From assembly GCA_002353825.1 (NCBI GenBank), contig DEKJ01000009.1:1-8876 (forward strand): a DNA stretch of 8,876 bases. The letters are read 5' to 3'. The notes under the pieces are model-generated. The model saw only the letters and a list, made by a program, of their open reading frames with translations, did not search any database and was not told the origin of the DNA. Positions 1 through 6,429 of this stretch are shown piece after piece; position 1 is the first letter of the stretch; the number at the start of each line of letters is the position of its first letter. The stretch is from Prevotella sp. UBA2725. Lineage in GTDB: Bacteria > Bacteroidota > Bacteroidia > Bacteroidales > Bacteroidaceae. The position numbers were made by a program, and so were the translations under genes.

Positions 1-28
1 AAAAGCTGATTCCAGACTGTTAATCAAT

Positions 29-1105
29 TTAACAGATGACGGGAGGGCGCAGAAAGGCAAGGCAAGATCGCATTATCCCAATATGTCCCATTTGTAGATA
101 AGGTACCATTAATGTTGTTCCTTCCACTTGAACAGTTTTCAAGTCCTCTCTAAGGAATTCTCTACGACTATTTTCATCCTCTAAATTGAACGCCTTGGAT
201 GGCAGTCTGTTCACTAGACAATTACTATGGATTTTCAGTTGCGTATTCATCTCCTTGACGAGCGATGGAAATATAAGGTCTGCACTATGTGCGATTCCTC
301 CACCTATAACGACAATGCCATCGATCAAATCGCACGCTGTTGCAATTGAATCACCTGCAATCTCACCCAATTCTGCGAAGCTTCGCCGTGCAGAGATCTG
401 ATCTCCTTCCGCAATACCGTGGGCGATATCAGCTATGTCTTTAGGGCTCAGAGGCCTGTCATCATTGCTCAATTCTCGATAGACACGTTGCACAGCGCGT
501 ATTGATACACTTTCTTCAGCTGTCCAATGTGTATATTTTTTGTTTCGAAAACACCACATATTGCTTGCCTGGCCATTGTCACCTAACAATAATGTTTCGT
601 TAATGACAATACCGCAGCCGAAACCCGTCCCTAGTGTAATACCTATTAGATTGTGGTATCTTATGGTATTGCCATGCTTTTCCATCCATTGGTTCACTGT
701 AGGGAGAGCACCGGCCATTGCTTCTCCATAGGCAAACAGCCAGCCATCATTGTTGATGAAGACAGGTACACCAAACTGTTTCTCAAGAAAAGGTCCTAAG
801 GCAACTCCTCCACGGAAACACTTGAAATTAGGCAGATCTCCTATTACCCCGTGTACATAATCTGCGGGACCAGGGAATGCAAAACTAATAGCTGCACAGG
901 GCTGTTCACATTGACTTTTGATATGATTGAAGCCTTCTACTAGCTGATTAAGACAATCCTCTAGTGTCTCTGTCAAAGCTGGAAGACGATATGGAGCCAC
1001 AATAGGTTTTCCACCACACATTGCAGAGAATACGAAATTGGTTCCGCCAGCATCTAACGTCAGTACGATTCGTTTGTCTTTCAAATGAATATAGGTATAG
1101 ATCAC
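29..1105 (-). CDS. ROK-family sugar kinase, zinc-motif-free type
   Basis: Probable cytoplasmic ATP-dependent sugar kinase of the ROK (repressor/ORF/kinase) family; the substrate is not predictable, glucose, N-acetylglucosamine or mannose being usual for the family. Visible motifs, numbered from the GTG start: phosphate-1 LTLDAGGTN (15-23); the sugar-binding/catalytic segment INNDGWLFAYGE (about 117-128), whose Asp is the expected catalytic base; a second glycine-rich phosphate motif GITLGTGFGCGI; and an adenosine-site GGG in DGIVVIGGGIAHS. The CxCGxxGCxE zinc motif of classical ROK proteins is absent, and there is no N-terminal DNA-binding domain, so this is a kinase rather than a repressor. 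The start is ambiguous: the longest reading begins at GTG 1105, but TTG at 1084 gives LKDKRIVLTLDAGGTN, closer to how such proteins usually begin. Either way it abuts or overlaps the divergent GntR gene. Length is a little above the usual 300-320 aa. The regulator next door probably controls it. Confidence 0.88.
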   Translation of the reverse strand: MIYTYIHLKDKRIVLTLDAGGTNFVFSAMCGGKPIVAPYRLPALTETLEDCLNQLVEGFNHIKSQCEQPCAAISFAFPGPADYVHGVIGDLPNFKCFRGGVALGPFLEKQFGVPVFINNDGWLFAYGEAMAGALPTVNQWMEKHGNTIRYHNLIGITLGTGFGCGIVINETLLLGDNGQASNMWCFRNKKYTHWTAEESVSIRAVQRVYRELSNDDRPLSPKDIADIAHGIAEGDQISARRSFAELGEIAGDSIATACDLIDGIVVIGGGIAHSADLIFPSLVKEMNTQLKIHSNCLVNRLPSKAFNLEDENSRREFLREDLKTVQVEGTTLMVPYLQMGHIGIMRSCLAFLRPPVIC

Positions 1106-1825
1106 GATTCGGAAACACCTCTACATCAGCAAGCAGAAGCTTTATTGCGAAAACTTATAGAGAAGGACGAATATAAAAATGGTAAGCTTTTACCAAATGA
1201 GGTCGATTTGTCTAAACAATTGCACATTTCCCGAAATACACTTCGACAGGCAATAAACAAGCTTGTATTTGAGGGTCTTCTAGTAAGAAAAAGAGGGGTT
1301 GGAACCGTTGTTGCACAAAAACAATTTGTAAGCCGCGTACAAAACTGGCTCAGTTTCTCTCAAGAAATGAAGCGCATGGGAATTACAATAAAGAACTATG
1401 AGCTTCATGTTGCATTCAACGTCCCACAAGAGAAAGAAATCAGAGATTTCTTTGAAATTTCTGATGATGACCAAAAGACACGAAGCATGATACTTGAACG
1501 GTTAAGAGGGAATACTGACTTTCCATTTGTGTATTTTGTCTCTTGGTTCAATCCCTCTATCCCTTTTACTGGCAACGAGAATTTCTCTATGCCCCTGTAT
1601 GACATCTTGGAACATGACTATAATGTAGTGGTAAAAGTTAGCAAGGAAGCTATACGAGCTAGACTTGCAGGAACATTCATTGCCCAAAAACTAGGTATAG
1701 ATGAGAAAGACCCAATTTTGATTCGCAAAAGATTTGTGTATGATCAAAAAGGTACCCCGATAGAATATAATATAGGCTATTACCGTGCTGACAGTTTCAC
1801 ATATACTATAGAAGCCATAAGATAA
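1085..1825 (+). CDS. GntR-family transcriptional regulator with UTRA domain (HutC subfamily)
   Basis: One-component transcription factor of 246 aa. The N-terminal winged helix-turn-helix spans about residues 8-77: TPLHQQAEALLRKLI, then LPNEVDLSKQLHISRNTLRQ as recognition region, then a wing ending GLLVRKRGVGTVVA. The rest (about 80-243) fits a UTRA ligand-binding fold, with the typical ILERLR, FVYFVSWFNP and ending PIEYNIGYYRADSFTY. UTRA regulators usually bind phosphorylated sugars and release the operator, which suits the adjacent ROK kinase. ATG 1085 is the only ATG start before the domain, because an in-frame stop lies at 1055-1057. No Shine-Dalgarno sequence is seen. TTCGTTTG at 1069-1076 is one mismatch from the Bacteroidetes -7 box and would give an almost leaderless mRNA. 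Promoter and operator must overlap the 5' end of the ROK gene, so autoregulation and control of the kinase are likely coupled (inference). Confidence 0.9.
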   Translation: MNIGIDHDSETPLHQQAEALLRKLIEKDEYKNGKLLPNEVDLSKQLHISRNTLRQAINKLVFEGLLVRKRGVGTVVAQKQFVSRVQNWLSFSQEMKRMGITIKNYELHVAFNVPQEKEIRDFFEISDDDQKTRSMILERLRGNTDFPFVYFVSWFNPSIPFTGNENFSMPLYDILEHDYNVVVKVSKEAIRARLAGTFIAQKLGIDEKDPILIRKRFVYDQKGTPIEYNIGYYRADSFTYTIEAIR

Positions 1826-1851
1826 AGTGATGGCCTTCATGTACAACACAA

Positions 1852-1892
1852 CAATCCCTGGCTCGCTTCAATAGTAAGTAAGTCGGGGATTG
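1852..1892 (+). terminator. 12-bp stem-loop 3' of the GntR gene
   Basis: CAATCCCTGGCT (1852-1863) pairs with AGTCGGGGATTG (1881-1892) around a 17-nt loop. Ten Watson-Crick pairs and two G-U pairs form in plus-strand RNA, while in minus-strand RNA the same two positions become A-C mismatches. The structure therefore belongs to the GntR transcript, 26 nt after its stop. No U-tract follows (CGTAATTGG), so it is either a non-canonical terminator or a 3'-end-protecting hairpin. Confidence 0.5.
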
Positions 1893-1905
1893 CGTAATTG
1901 GTAAA

Positions 1906-1989
1906 TCAAAAAGGAATGTTCTTGAAGTCTGATTTCAGGACATCCATATTGCAGGCGTTTTTTGTATTCAAATTGATCTTTGTTTCCAT
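1906..1989 (-). pseudogene. Rhodanese-like gene fragment / 27-codon ORF
   Basis: A short reading frame starts at ATG 1989, 24 nt after the stop of the CpXC gene, and ends at TGA 1906. It begins METKINLNTK and contains NMDVLKSDFK, the same ten residues as positions 63-72 of the rhodanese protein encoded at 6007-6384. Positions 1921-1951 match 6169-6199 at 28 of 31 bases without gaps. The three differences are synonymous (AAT/AAC, CTG/CTC, AAA/AAG), as expected of diverged coding DNA. The active-site Cys loop and everything downstream are missing, because the frame stops six codons later (NIPF then stop). It is best read as a remnant of a rhodanese paralogue. A retained small peptide gene as last cistron of the operon cannot be excluded. 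Confidence 0.6.
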
Positions 1990-2013
1990 TGGTTCCACAA
2001 TTTTTTGTACATT

Positions 2014-3057
2014 TCAATTTTCCTGTGGCAGGTGCCGTTTCTCGGGATCATAGATTGAGCCGTTGAGAGTAAGGACGTATGGCGCCGTGTCCAGCTCAGT
2101 GTACCACCCTTTGCCGCTCCTTAACGGTCTCACATGCTCGAAGATGGGAGGGTAGATTACGTCACCGCTGATATGGGCTATGCCTCGTATGTAGCGCGTG
2201 GGGCTGGTCTTGGGAACAGTATTGCCGAAGATGAAGAAGTCGTGTCCGTCTATCTCGAAAATATCGTGCGGCCACTCCTTCAGCACAAGACTGCCGTCTG
2301 GCAGCTGTATGTTGTGGCGCACGCCGCTTCCCACCTTGTAATAGCCTCTTTTCTTCATCGGCTTACGGTATCCTACCTCCCGGCTGTCTTTGTGCGGTCC
2401 TTTTAACTGGCGGCTTATCCATCCATCGTCAATGCAGATGCATCCCTCTGCACGCATGCGAGGATCTAGCTTCACGGCAAGGCAGTGCTCATTGTATAGT
2501 TCCATGGGGGACTTGCCGCTGTAAGTCTCCCCTTCCCTATCGACAAGGCAGAAGGTGATGCTTCCACACTTGGGAGCATCCTTGTCATCAGTATTCACAT
2601 GGTCAAAGTATATATCCCACCCTCTCATCGATATCTCAGGCGAGGAATAGTGGGCTATCATATACTTCATGAGTTCCACGGCAACATCGTCGAGGCCGGT
2701 CTCAAGAATCATTATCTTCTCACGCAGATGGTTAAGGCCTATGACAAGGCGTATTGTGTAGTCCTCGGCCCCAATGAGAGTGAAATGAGAGAGGTCCAAA
2801 GGCTGGTAGTCATAGTCGTCGGGCCGATTATGGCCGAAGAATAACGCCATGCCATGCCGCTGGTCTATATAAAGCGTGCTGTAAGGTACGCGCTGTAGCA
2901 TGCCACAATCAGGGCAACGATAGGTGAAGGCTGAGCCGTCGAAGATTTTCTTTCTCAGGCAGGGATTCTCGCCGGTGTTCATGATGTCCCAAACTGTAAA
3001 CTGCCCTTTGCGGTGGCATTGGAGACACTCTATTTCTATGATATGCTTCTGAGACAT
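2014..3057 (-). CDS. Uncharacterised protein with N-terminal CpXC domain
   Basis: Protein of 347 aa, probably cytoplasmic: no signal peptide or membrane segment. The first 75 residues resemble the CpXC domain, with a zinc-ribbon-like pair of CxxC knuckles at C11/C14 and C48/C51 (CPDCG), and a following strand-rich PYSTLYIDQRHGMALFF. The CpXC domain has no established function. The central part (80-220) is unrecognised, mixed in composition, with scattered Cys. The C-terminal 110 residues contain two loosely repeated units (LPDGSLVLKEWPHDIFEI, then GDVIYPPIFEHVRPL ... VLTLNGSIYDP) reminiscent of WG/KWG-type beta repeats; that resemblance is weak. The gene lies 102 nt after the DUF7309/DUF6930-like gene in the same direction and may share its transcript. 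ATG 3057 has no Shine-Dalgarno sequence. The stop is 24 nt before the rhodanese remnant. Confidence 0.8.
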   Translation of the reverse strand: MSQKHIIEIECLQCHRKGQFTVWDIMNTGENPCLRKKIFDGSAFTYRCPDCGMLQRVPYSTLYIDQRHGMALFFGHNRPDDYDYQPLDLSHFTLIGAEDYTIRLVIGLNHLREKIMILETGLDDVAVELMKYMIAHYSSPEISMRGWDIYFDHVNTDDKDAPKCGSITFCLVDREGETYSGKSPMELYNEHCLAVKLDPRMRAEGCICIDDGWISRQLKGPHKDSREVGYRKPMKKRGYYKVGSGVRHNIQLPDGSLVLKEWPHDIFEIDGHDFFIFGNTVPKTSPTRYIRGIAHISGDVIYPPIFEHVRPLRSGKGWYTELDTAPYVLTLNGSIYDPEKRHLPQEN

Positions 3058-3069
3058 TGTTCTTAAGAC

Positions 3070-3147
3070 TTAAACGCGACAGAGTTGATGATGCGGTATT
3101 GGTATGACATTAAGAGACCACAGATTATCATACCGCTCATCCATCAT
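3070..3147 (-). CDS. Possible 24-25 aa leader or relic ORF with strong RBS
   Basis: In the 102-nt gap between the two large cargo genes, AGGAGG stands 4 nt before ATG 3147 and 7 nt before a second ATG at 3144. This is the best Shine-Dalgarno sequence in the window, where most genes have none. The frame begins MMDERYDNLW and ends at TAA 3070, 12 nt before the ATG of the CpXC gene. The peptide has no recognisable similarity, signal or hydrophobic stretch. It could be a real small protein, a coupling cistron carrying ribosomes to the CpXC gene, or the remains of a lost gene. Confidence 0.3.
   Translation of the reverse strand: MMDERYDNLWSLNVIPIPHHQLCRV
3093..3136. repeat. Inverted repeat with two mutually exclusive pairings
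   Basis: The arm ATACCGC (3130-3136) can pair with GCGGTAT (3093-3099). The overlapping arm TCATACC (3128-3134) can pair with GGTATGA (3101-3107). Both are perfect 7-bp stems sharing one right arm, because the left side carries GGTAT twice. It lies inside the small ORF, upstream of the CpXC gene. Whether it acts in RNA is unknown. Confidence 0.35.
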
Positions 3148-3159
3148 CAGTCCTCCTCT

Positions 3160-4236
3160 TTAGTTCCTCATGTGATGCTCCAAAGAGAACATGACAGCAT
3201 CGAGATCAGGAGTCTCGCTGACCAGATTGAGGTTGATGTCTTCCTGCACGCAGAAATCCTCCAGCAACAAGTAGGTACGGCGGTCGCTGACCTCAATGGT
3301 GCGTGGTACCTGTTCAGTCTTGATCATCATGTCGGCAAAACGGTCAAGTATCACAGTATCGTCGGTAATGGTCTCTTCCATCATAATAGGTACCATGGGT
3401 ACTCTGCCGCTGGTTTTGTCTACGATGGTCAGAGTCAGCGGAAAGTATGGAACTCCGTCTATCTCGCTGTCTATGGCGGAGCTTAGGTAGGCTACCCGGC
3501 ACTGCCATACGCTTTTCTTTTTGATGTCGTCAAGCTGCTCAAGCCTGTCATCGTCCATATAGTCAGGATTGGGATAGGCCTCTGGCACATATTCCGGTGT
3601 CCGGATCTGGCTCCATTGATAGCCATCGTCGGCAAGAGGCGTGAGCAGGGGGATAGGCTTACCTCCTTCCCTGCCGGCATACTCACCACCATGGTCGAAG
3701 CCTGCAGACTCTGTTCCTTCTGACTGAACCTTGTTTGCCACTTCCAAAGCTGCCTTCAAGGCCTCCGTCACCCATGCCGCCTCGCCCGGGTCTTTGATTC
3801 CGTATGGAGACTTGCCGGGGCGGAGACGGGAAAAGTCCGGCCAACCATGATCTGGGGATATTATCAGTCCTTTCCTGAGAGCATAATCTCTAATCAAAGT
3901 TTTTTCATCATCATCAAGAAAGCTTTCTTCCCCTTTCTCGTCCTCAAAGTCAGCATTGATGTAGTCGAAGGTCATAGCCAGATGCTGCCAATCCTCGAGC
4001 GAGAGGCCGTCGGCTTCCACCATTCTCAGGTAGGTGCTGAACCCCTTCTCTCCGATATAGAGTCCAAGGCCATAGTGTCTTGCATTGTTCCCCAAGACGG
4101 CACAGTAGCCGGTTTGTCCGTTGCTTAACGCGACAGCGAAGATGTCGCTGTCGTCAAGCTCATTCCATAGTTCGGTCCTTCGGTAATCAAAGGCAGCCTT
4201 TAGCAGATCGTCTGTAAGTATTGGTGCGTTTCCCAT
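3160..4236 (-). CDS. Uncharacterised DUF7309/DUF6930-like protein
   Basis: Soluble acidic protein of 358 aa with no signal peptide. The N-terminal half (about 10-165) has the pattern I associate with DUF7309: ELDDSDIFAVALSNGQTGYC, GLGLYIGEKGFSTYL, then PDFSRLRPGKSPYGI and an EAAWVTEALKAALEVAN helix. The C-terminal half (about 240-350) has the DUF6930-type arrangement: VPYFPLTLTIVDKTSGRV, an alternating hydrophobic segment, VPRTIEVSDRRTYLLLEDFC and a final helix. These names are recalled family patterns, not a search result. Neither domain has a known biochemical role. A low-complexity Gly/Glu linker (about 172-195) joins the halves. The gene begins 85 nt after msrBA and has a possible promoter of its own, so it may be transcribed both from the msrBA operon and independently. 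Confidence 0.8.
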   Translation of the reverse strand: MGNAPILTDDLLKAAFDYRRTELWNELDDSDIFAVALSNGQTGYCAVLGNNARHYGLGLYIGEKGFSTYLRMVEADGLSLEDWQHLAMTFDYINADFEDEKGEESFLDDDEKTLIRDYALRKGLIISPDHGWPDFSRLRPGKSPYGIKDPGEAAWVTEALKAALEVANKVQSEGTESAGFDHGGEYAGREGGKPIPLLTPLADDGYQWSQIRTPEYVPEAYPNPDYMDDDRLEQLDDIKKKSVWQCRVAYLSSAIDSEIDGVPYFPLTLTIVDKTSGRVPMVPIMMEETITDDTVILDRFADMMIKTEQVPRTIEVSDRRTYLLLEDFCVQEDINLNLVSETPDLDAVMFSLEHHMRN

Positions 4237-4258
4237 AAGATTATTATTTCATCGTTGC

Positions 4259-4290
4259 TAAATTTATTATACTGTTGCGCAAGTCCGCAA
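4259..4290 (-). promoter_or_regulatory. Possible Bacteroidetes promoter for the DUF7309/DUF6930-like gene
   Basis: Read on the minus strand, TTG (4290-4288) is followed after 21 nt by TAAATTTA (4266-4259), one mismatch from the TAnnTTTG -7 consensus. The start codon is 23 nt further on. Spacing fits the Bacteroidetes major sigma factor. The repeated TTGCG units in the -33 region (4276-4290) offer a second, worse-spaced TTG. Confidence 0.4.
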
Positions 4291-4321
4291 GTTTGCCCGC
4301 TATTTGAAGAGAGAATGTCAT

Positions 4322-5380
4322 CTATCTCTTCATCTTTGCTTTGCGAGCGAACTCAAAGAGACTTTGGGGCAGATGGCAGTACCCATGTGGGTTCTTGTCA
4401 AGATAATCCTGATGATATTCCTCTGCCTTGTAGAAGTTCTTCAGTGGCAGGTTCTCTACGGCAAGTCTGCCCTGGAGCTGTGTCTGCTTCTCCTCGAAAG
4501 CATCCCTGATTACGGGCTCGTCGTCCTTGTCGGTGTAGTAAACGCCGGTGCGGTACTGTGTGCCGTGGTCATTGCCCTGACGGTTGATGCTTGTAGGATC
4601 TATAGCCTTGAAGTACATCTCAAGAAGAAACCTCAGGCTCACCTTCGACGGATCATAGGTGACGTGCACCGTCTCCGCAAAGCCGGTCCTATCGGTGCAG
4701 ACATCTTGGTAAGTAGGGTTCTCCATATGTCCGTTGGCATAGCCGACCTCTGTGTCTACCACTCCTTCGATCTGCTTGAAATAGTGCTCTATGCCCCAGA
4801 AGCAGCCGCCGGCCAGAAAAATCTCCTTCACCGGATGGAGCAAACGAATATACTCCCCGTATCCCTTGTCTTTCATCTCCCGATCAGGTATGAAGCGTAG
4901 GGACGCGCTGTTGATGCAGTATCTCTGTCCGCCCTTGTCTATAGGTCCGTCGTCAAAGACATGACCGAGATGGGCATTGCCCGTACGACTTCTTACCTCA
5001 GTGCGGATCATGCCATGCGAGATGTCGGTATGCTTGGTTATCAGCTTGTCTGAGATAGCCCTGGTGAAGGCCGGCCATCCGCAGCCCGAATCATACTTGT
5101 CAGAAGAGAGGAACAGCGGCTCTCCCGTGGTCACGTCAACATAGATGCCGGGGCGGAACTCCCGGTCATACCGGTTGGTGAAAGGAGCCTCGGTCGCCGC
5201 ATGCTGGGTCACTTCGTATTCCTCTGCTGTGAGCATCTTCCTGAGCGTAGCATCGTCAGGTCTTTTGTATTTTTCTTTCATCGTACTGTCATTGTGTTCA
5301 ACATCTACTGGCTGTCCTTGCATCCGGCATGAAGCAAAGACAGCTATTATCAACAGATATTTCCAGATGTTTGCTGTCAT
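4322..5380 (-). CDS. msrBA: Lipoprotein MsrB-MsrA fusion, peptide methionine sulfoxide reductase
   Basis: Bifunctional repair enzyme of 352 aa that reduces both R (MsrB) and S (MsrA) methionine sulfoxide in damaged proteins. A hydrophobic N-terminus ends FASC with C18 as probable lipidated cysteine, so the enzyme likely works outside the cytoplasm, anchored to a membrane. MsrB comes first (about 40-165): GCGWPAF with C100 as recycling Cys, GHVFDDGP, and RYCINSASLRF with catalytic C155. The CxxC zinc pairs of other MsrB proteins are absent. MsrA follows (about 184-345): GGCFWG with catalytic C193, VGYANG, HVTYDP, and C335 in GYCH as probable recycling Cys. Both active sites look intact. It starts 16 nt after the 166-aa gene, in one operon with the rhodanese. 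Reducing power would come from a thioredoxin-like protein not seen here. Codons 15-33 have a degraded copy at 6510-6565. Confidence 0.96.
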   Translation of the reverse strand: MTANIWKYLLIIAVFASCRMQGQPVDVEHNDSTMKEKYKRPDDATLRKMLTAEEYEVTQHAATEAPFTNRYDREFRPGIYVDVTTGEPLFLSSDKYDSGCGWPAFTRAISDKLITKHTDISHGMIRTEVRSRTGNAHLGHVFDDGPIDKGGQRYCINSASLRFIPDREMKDKGYGEYIRLLHPVKEIFLAGGCFWGIEHYFKQIEGVVDTEVGYANGHMENPTYQDVCTDRTGFAETVHVTYDPSKVSLRFLLEMYFKAIDPTSINRQGNDHGTQYRTGVYYTDKDDEPVIRDAFEEKQTQLQGRLAVENLPLKNFYKAEEYHQDYLDKNPHGYCHLPQSLFEFARKAKMKR

Positions 5381-5396
5381 GGGTCGAGATCATTCA

Positions 5397-5897
5397 TCAG
5401 CTCCACAGCTCGTCCAGACCGTCCTTCCATGCCGGGAAGGGTGGATTCTTGACGAGCTCATTGTAACAATCGATACATGTGTTCAGGAGCATATTGGCCT
5501 TATCTCGTATATCCCTATTCAGACAATGAATAAGCGCCGTGTCCTTGGGGACATCCACTTCCATACATATGCAGTCATAATCCTTATCGTCTGTAGGATC
5601 ATTGATTCTTCCGTCGTAGATAGTGCCCTCTCCGACCAGTATATTATATAATGTAGGACAGCATTTCCGTATTTTGGGCATCTGTACTGCCGGGTTCTGA
5701 AGACGTTTGAAGTATTCGTTCCAGCAAACGGAAAGTATGGCCTTCCCGTTTCCTGCTGCCGACATATTGACAATGCCATAGTGCCCTTTCTGAATCTTGA
5801 ATATCAGCTCGATGTAGTACTTCCGGATCACGGAAGTATAGTTAGGTGCCTGCACATAGAAAGAGGCACCAGCCTTGTCAGAGAAGAAATTTCTCAT
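5397..5897 (-). CDS. Conserved-looking hypothetical protein, 166 aa
   Basis: Not recognised. Soluble protein without signal or membrane segment. It begins MRNFFSDKAG, has an alternating hydrophobic segment (about 27-60, YYIELIFKI ... GKAILSVCWNEYF) suggesting strands, an acidic stretch DPTDDKDYDCICMEVDVP near 101-118, and a Cys-containing helix near the end (DKANMLLNTCIDCYNEL). Several Cys (including CC about 79-80) could be structural or metal ligands, but no known motif is formed. It sits between the DUF1294 remnant (stop 5 nt upstream) and msrBA (16 nt downstream), so it is translated within the rhodanese-msrBA operon. The DUF1294 gene is broken immediately before it, so this gene may mark an insertion or deletion joint. 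An immunity-type or accessory role is possible, but nothing in the sequence decides it. Confidence 0.75.
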   Translation of the reverse strand: MRNFFSDKAGASFYVQAPNYTSVIRKYYIELIFKIQKGHYGIVNMSAAGNGKAILSVCWNEYFKRLQNPAVQMPKIRKCCPTLYNILVGEGTIYDGRINDPTDDKDYDCICMEVDVPKDTALIHCLNRDIRDKANMLLNTCIDCYNELVKNPPFPAWKDGLDELWS

Positions 5898-5902
5898 AAA
5901 TT

Positions 5903-6010
5903 TTAGTTCTTATATAATGTGATGATCGCCTTGACCCTCAACTTGTCTATTCCATAGACGAAGAAGGTAATGATGTTGACGATGAGCATGTAAATACTGG
6001 ATTCCTTCAT
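5903..6010 (-). pseudogene. Truncated DUF1294 membrane-protein remnant (35 codons)
   Basis: ATG 6010 overlaps the rhodanese stop as ATGA, the classic translational-coupling overlap. The product begins MKESSIYMLIVNIITFF and continues VYGIDKLRVKA. This is the recognisable N-terminal transmembrane helix and GIDK motif of DUF1294 proteins, which normally run to about 85-110 aa with a W-R-hydrophobic segment and a glycine-rich second helix. Here it diverges after KA and stops at TAA 5903 (IITLYKN). No other frame downstream restores the missing part, so this is a truncation, not a simple frameshift. It may still be translated as a single-helix microprotein. Confidence 0.65.
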
Positions 6011-6384
6011 TTCTTGTGAGTATACTGCTCCCATTCCAGCCATCCGCCACGGAGGTTGATGACCTTGTATCCCAGCTTGGCCAGCGTGTTGGCCGCCACA
6101 AGACTGCGCTTTCCGGAGCGGCAGTAAACGGCAACCTTCTTGTCCTTGGGCAGCTCCCCTACCCTATACTTGAAGTCTGACTTGAGGACATCCATGTTGA
6201 CGGCTTTACCGATATGTCCGGCAGCATACTCATCGGCCGTGCGGACATCGACAAGAGTAACGGAATCGGACTTGATGATTTCAGCAAACTCTGACGCATC
6301 AACAGTCTTGATGCTGTCAGTCTGTGCATTAGCGCAACTTTTCAAGCCAAGTAGTCCACGCAAGAAAGCGAATATTCTGCTCAT
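6007..6384 (-). CDS. Rhodanese-like domain protein (sulfurtransferase family)
   Basis: Single-domain rhodanese-like protein of 125 aa. Domain covers about residues 25-121: VDASEFAEII, VTLVDVRTADEYAAGHIGKAVN, then the active-site loop YCRSGKRS with C88 as persulfide-forming Cys, and the closing GYKVINLRGGWLEW. The six-residue active loop is typical of sulfurtransferases. The first 24 residues (MSRIFAFLRGLLGLKSCANA then QTDS) look like a weak export signal: a possible AnA-Q cleavage site, or an imperfect lipobox with C17. A periplasmic location would match the lipoprotein MsrBA in the same operon, but Arg9 and Lys15 make the signal uncertain. It is the first gene of the operon, 74 nt after the -7 box, and overlaps the DUF1294 remnant by ATGA. 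Residues 63-72 are repeated at 1906-1989. Confidence 0.92.
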   Translation of the reverse strand: MSRIFAFLRGLLGLKSCANAQTDSIKTVDASEFAEIIKSDSVTLVDVRTADEYAAGHIGKAVNMDVLKSDFKYRVGELPKDKKVAVYCRSGKRSLVAANTLAKLGYKVINLRGGWLEWEQYTHKK

Positions 6385-6429
6385 ATGTTCACAATTGATA
6401 TTTATTCCTATTGGCCATACTATTTCTTT

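Noticed and set aside
890..897. TAGTTTTG on the minus strand, a match to the -7 consensus
   Set aside because: It lies inside the ROK coding sequence with no gene start suitably placed downstream; one match of this short motif is expected by chance.
4304..4900. Plus-strand 198-codon frame
   Set aside because: Antisense to the MsrA half of msrBA, whose identity is certain from its active-site motifs.
5910..6134. Minus-strand 74-codon frame beginning within the rhodanese gene
   Set aside because: Out-of-frame shadow of the rhodanese 3' end; the correct continuation is the ATGA-coupled DUF1294 stub.
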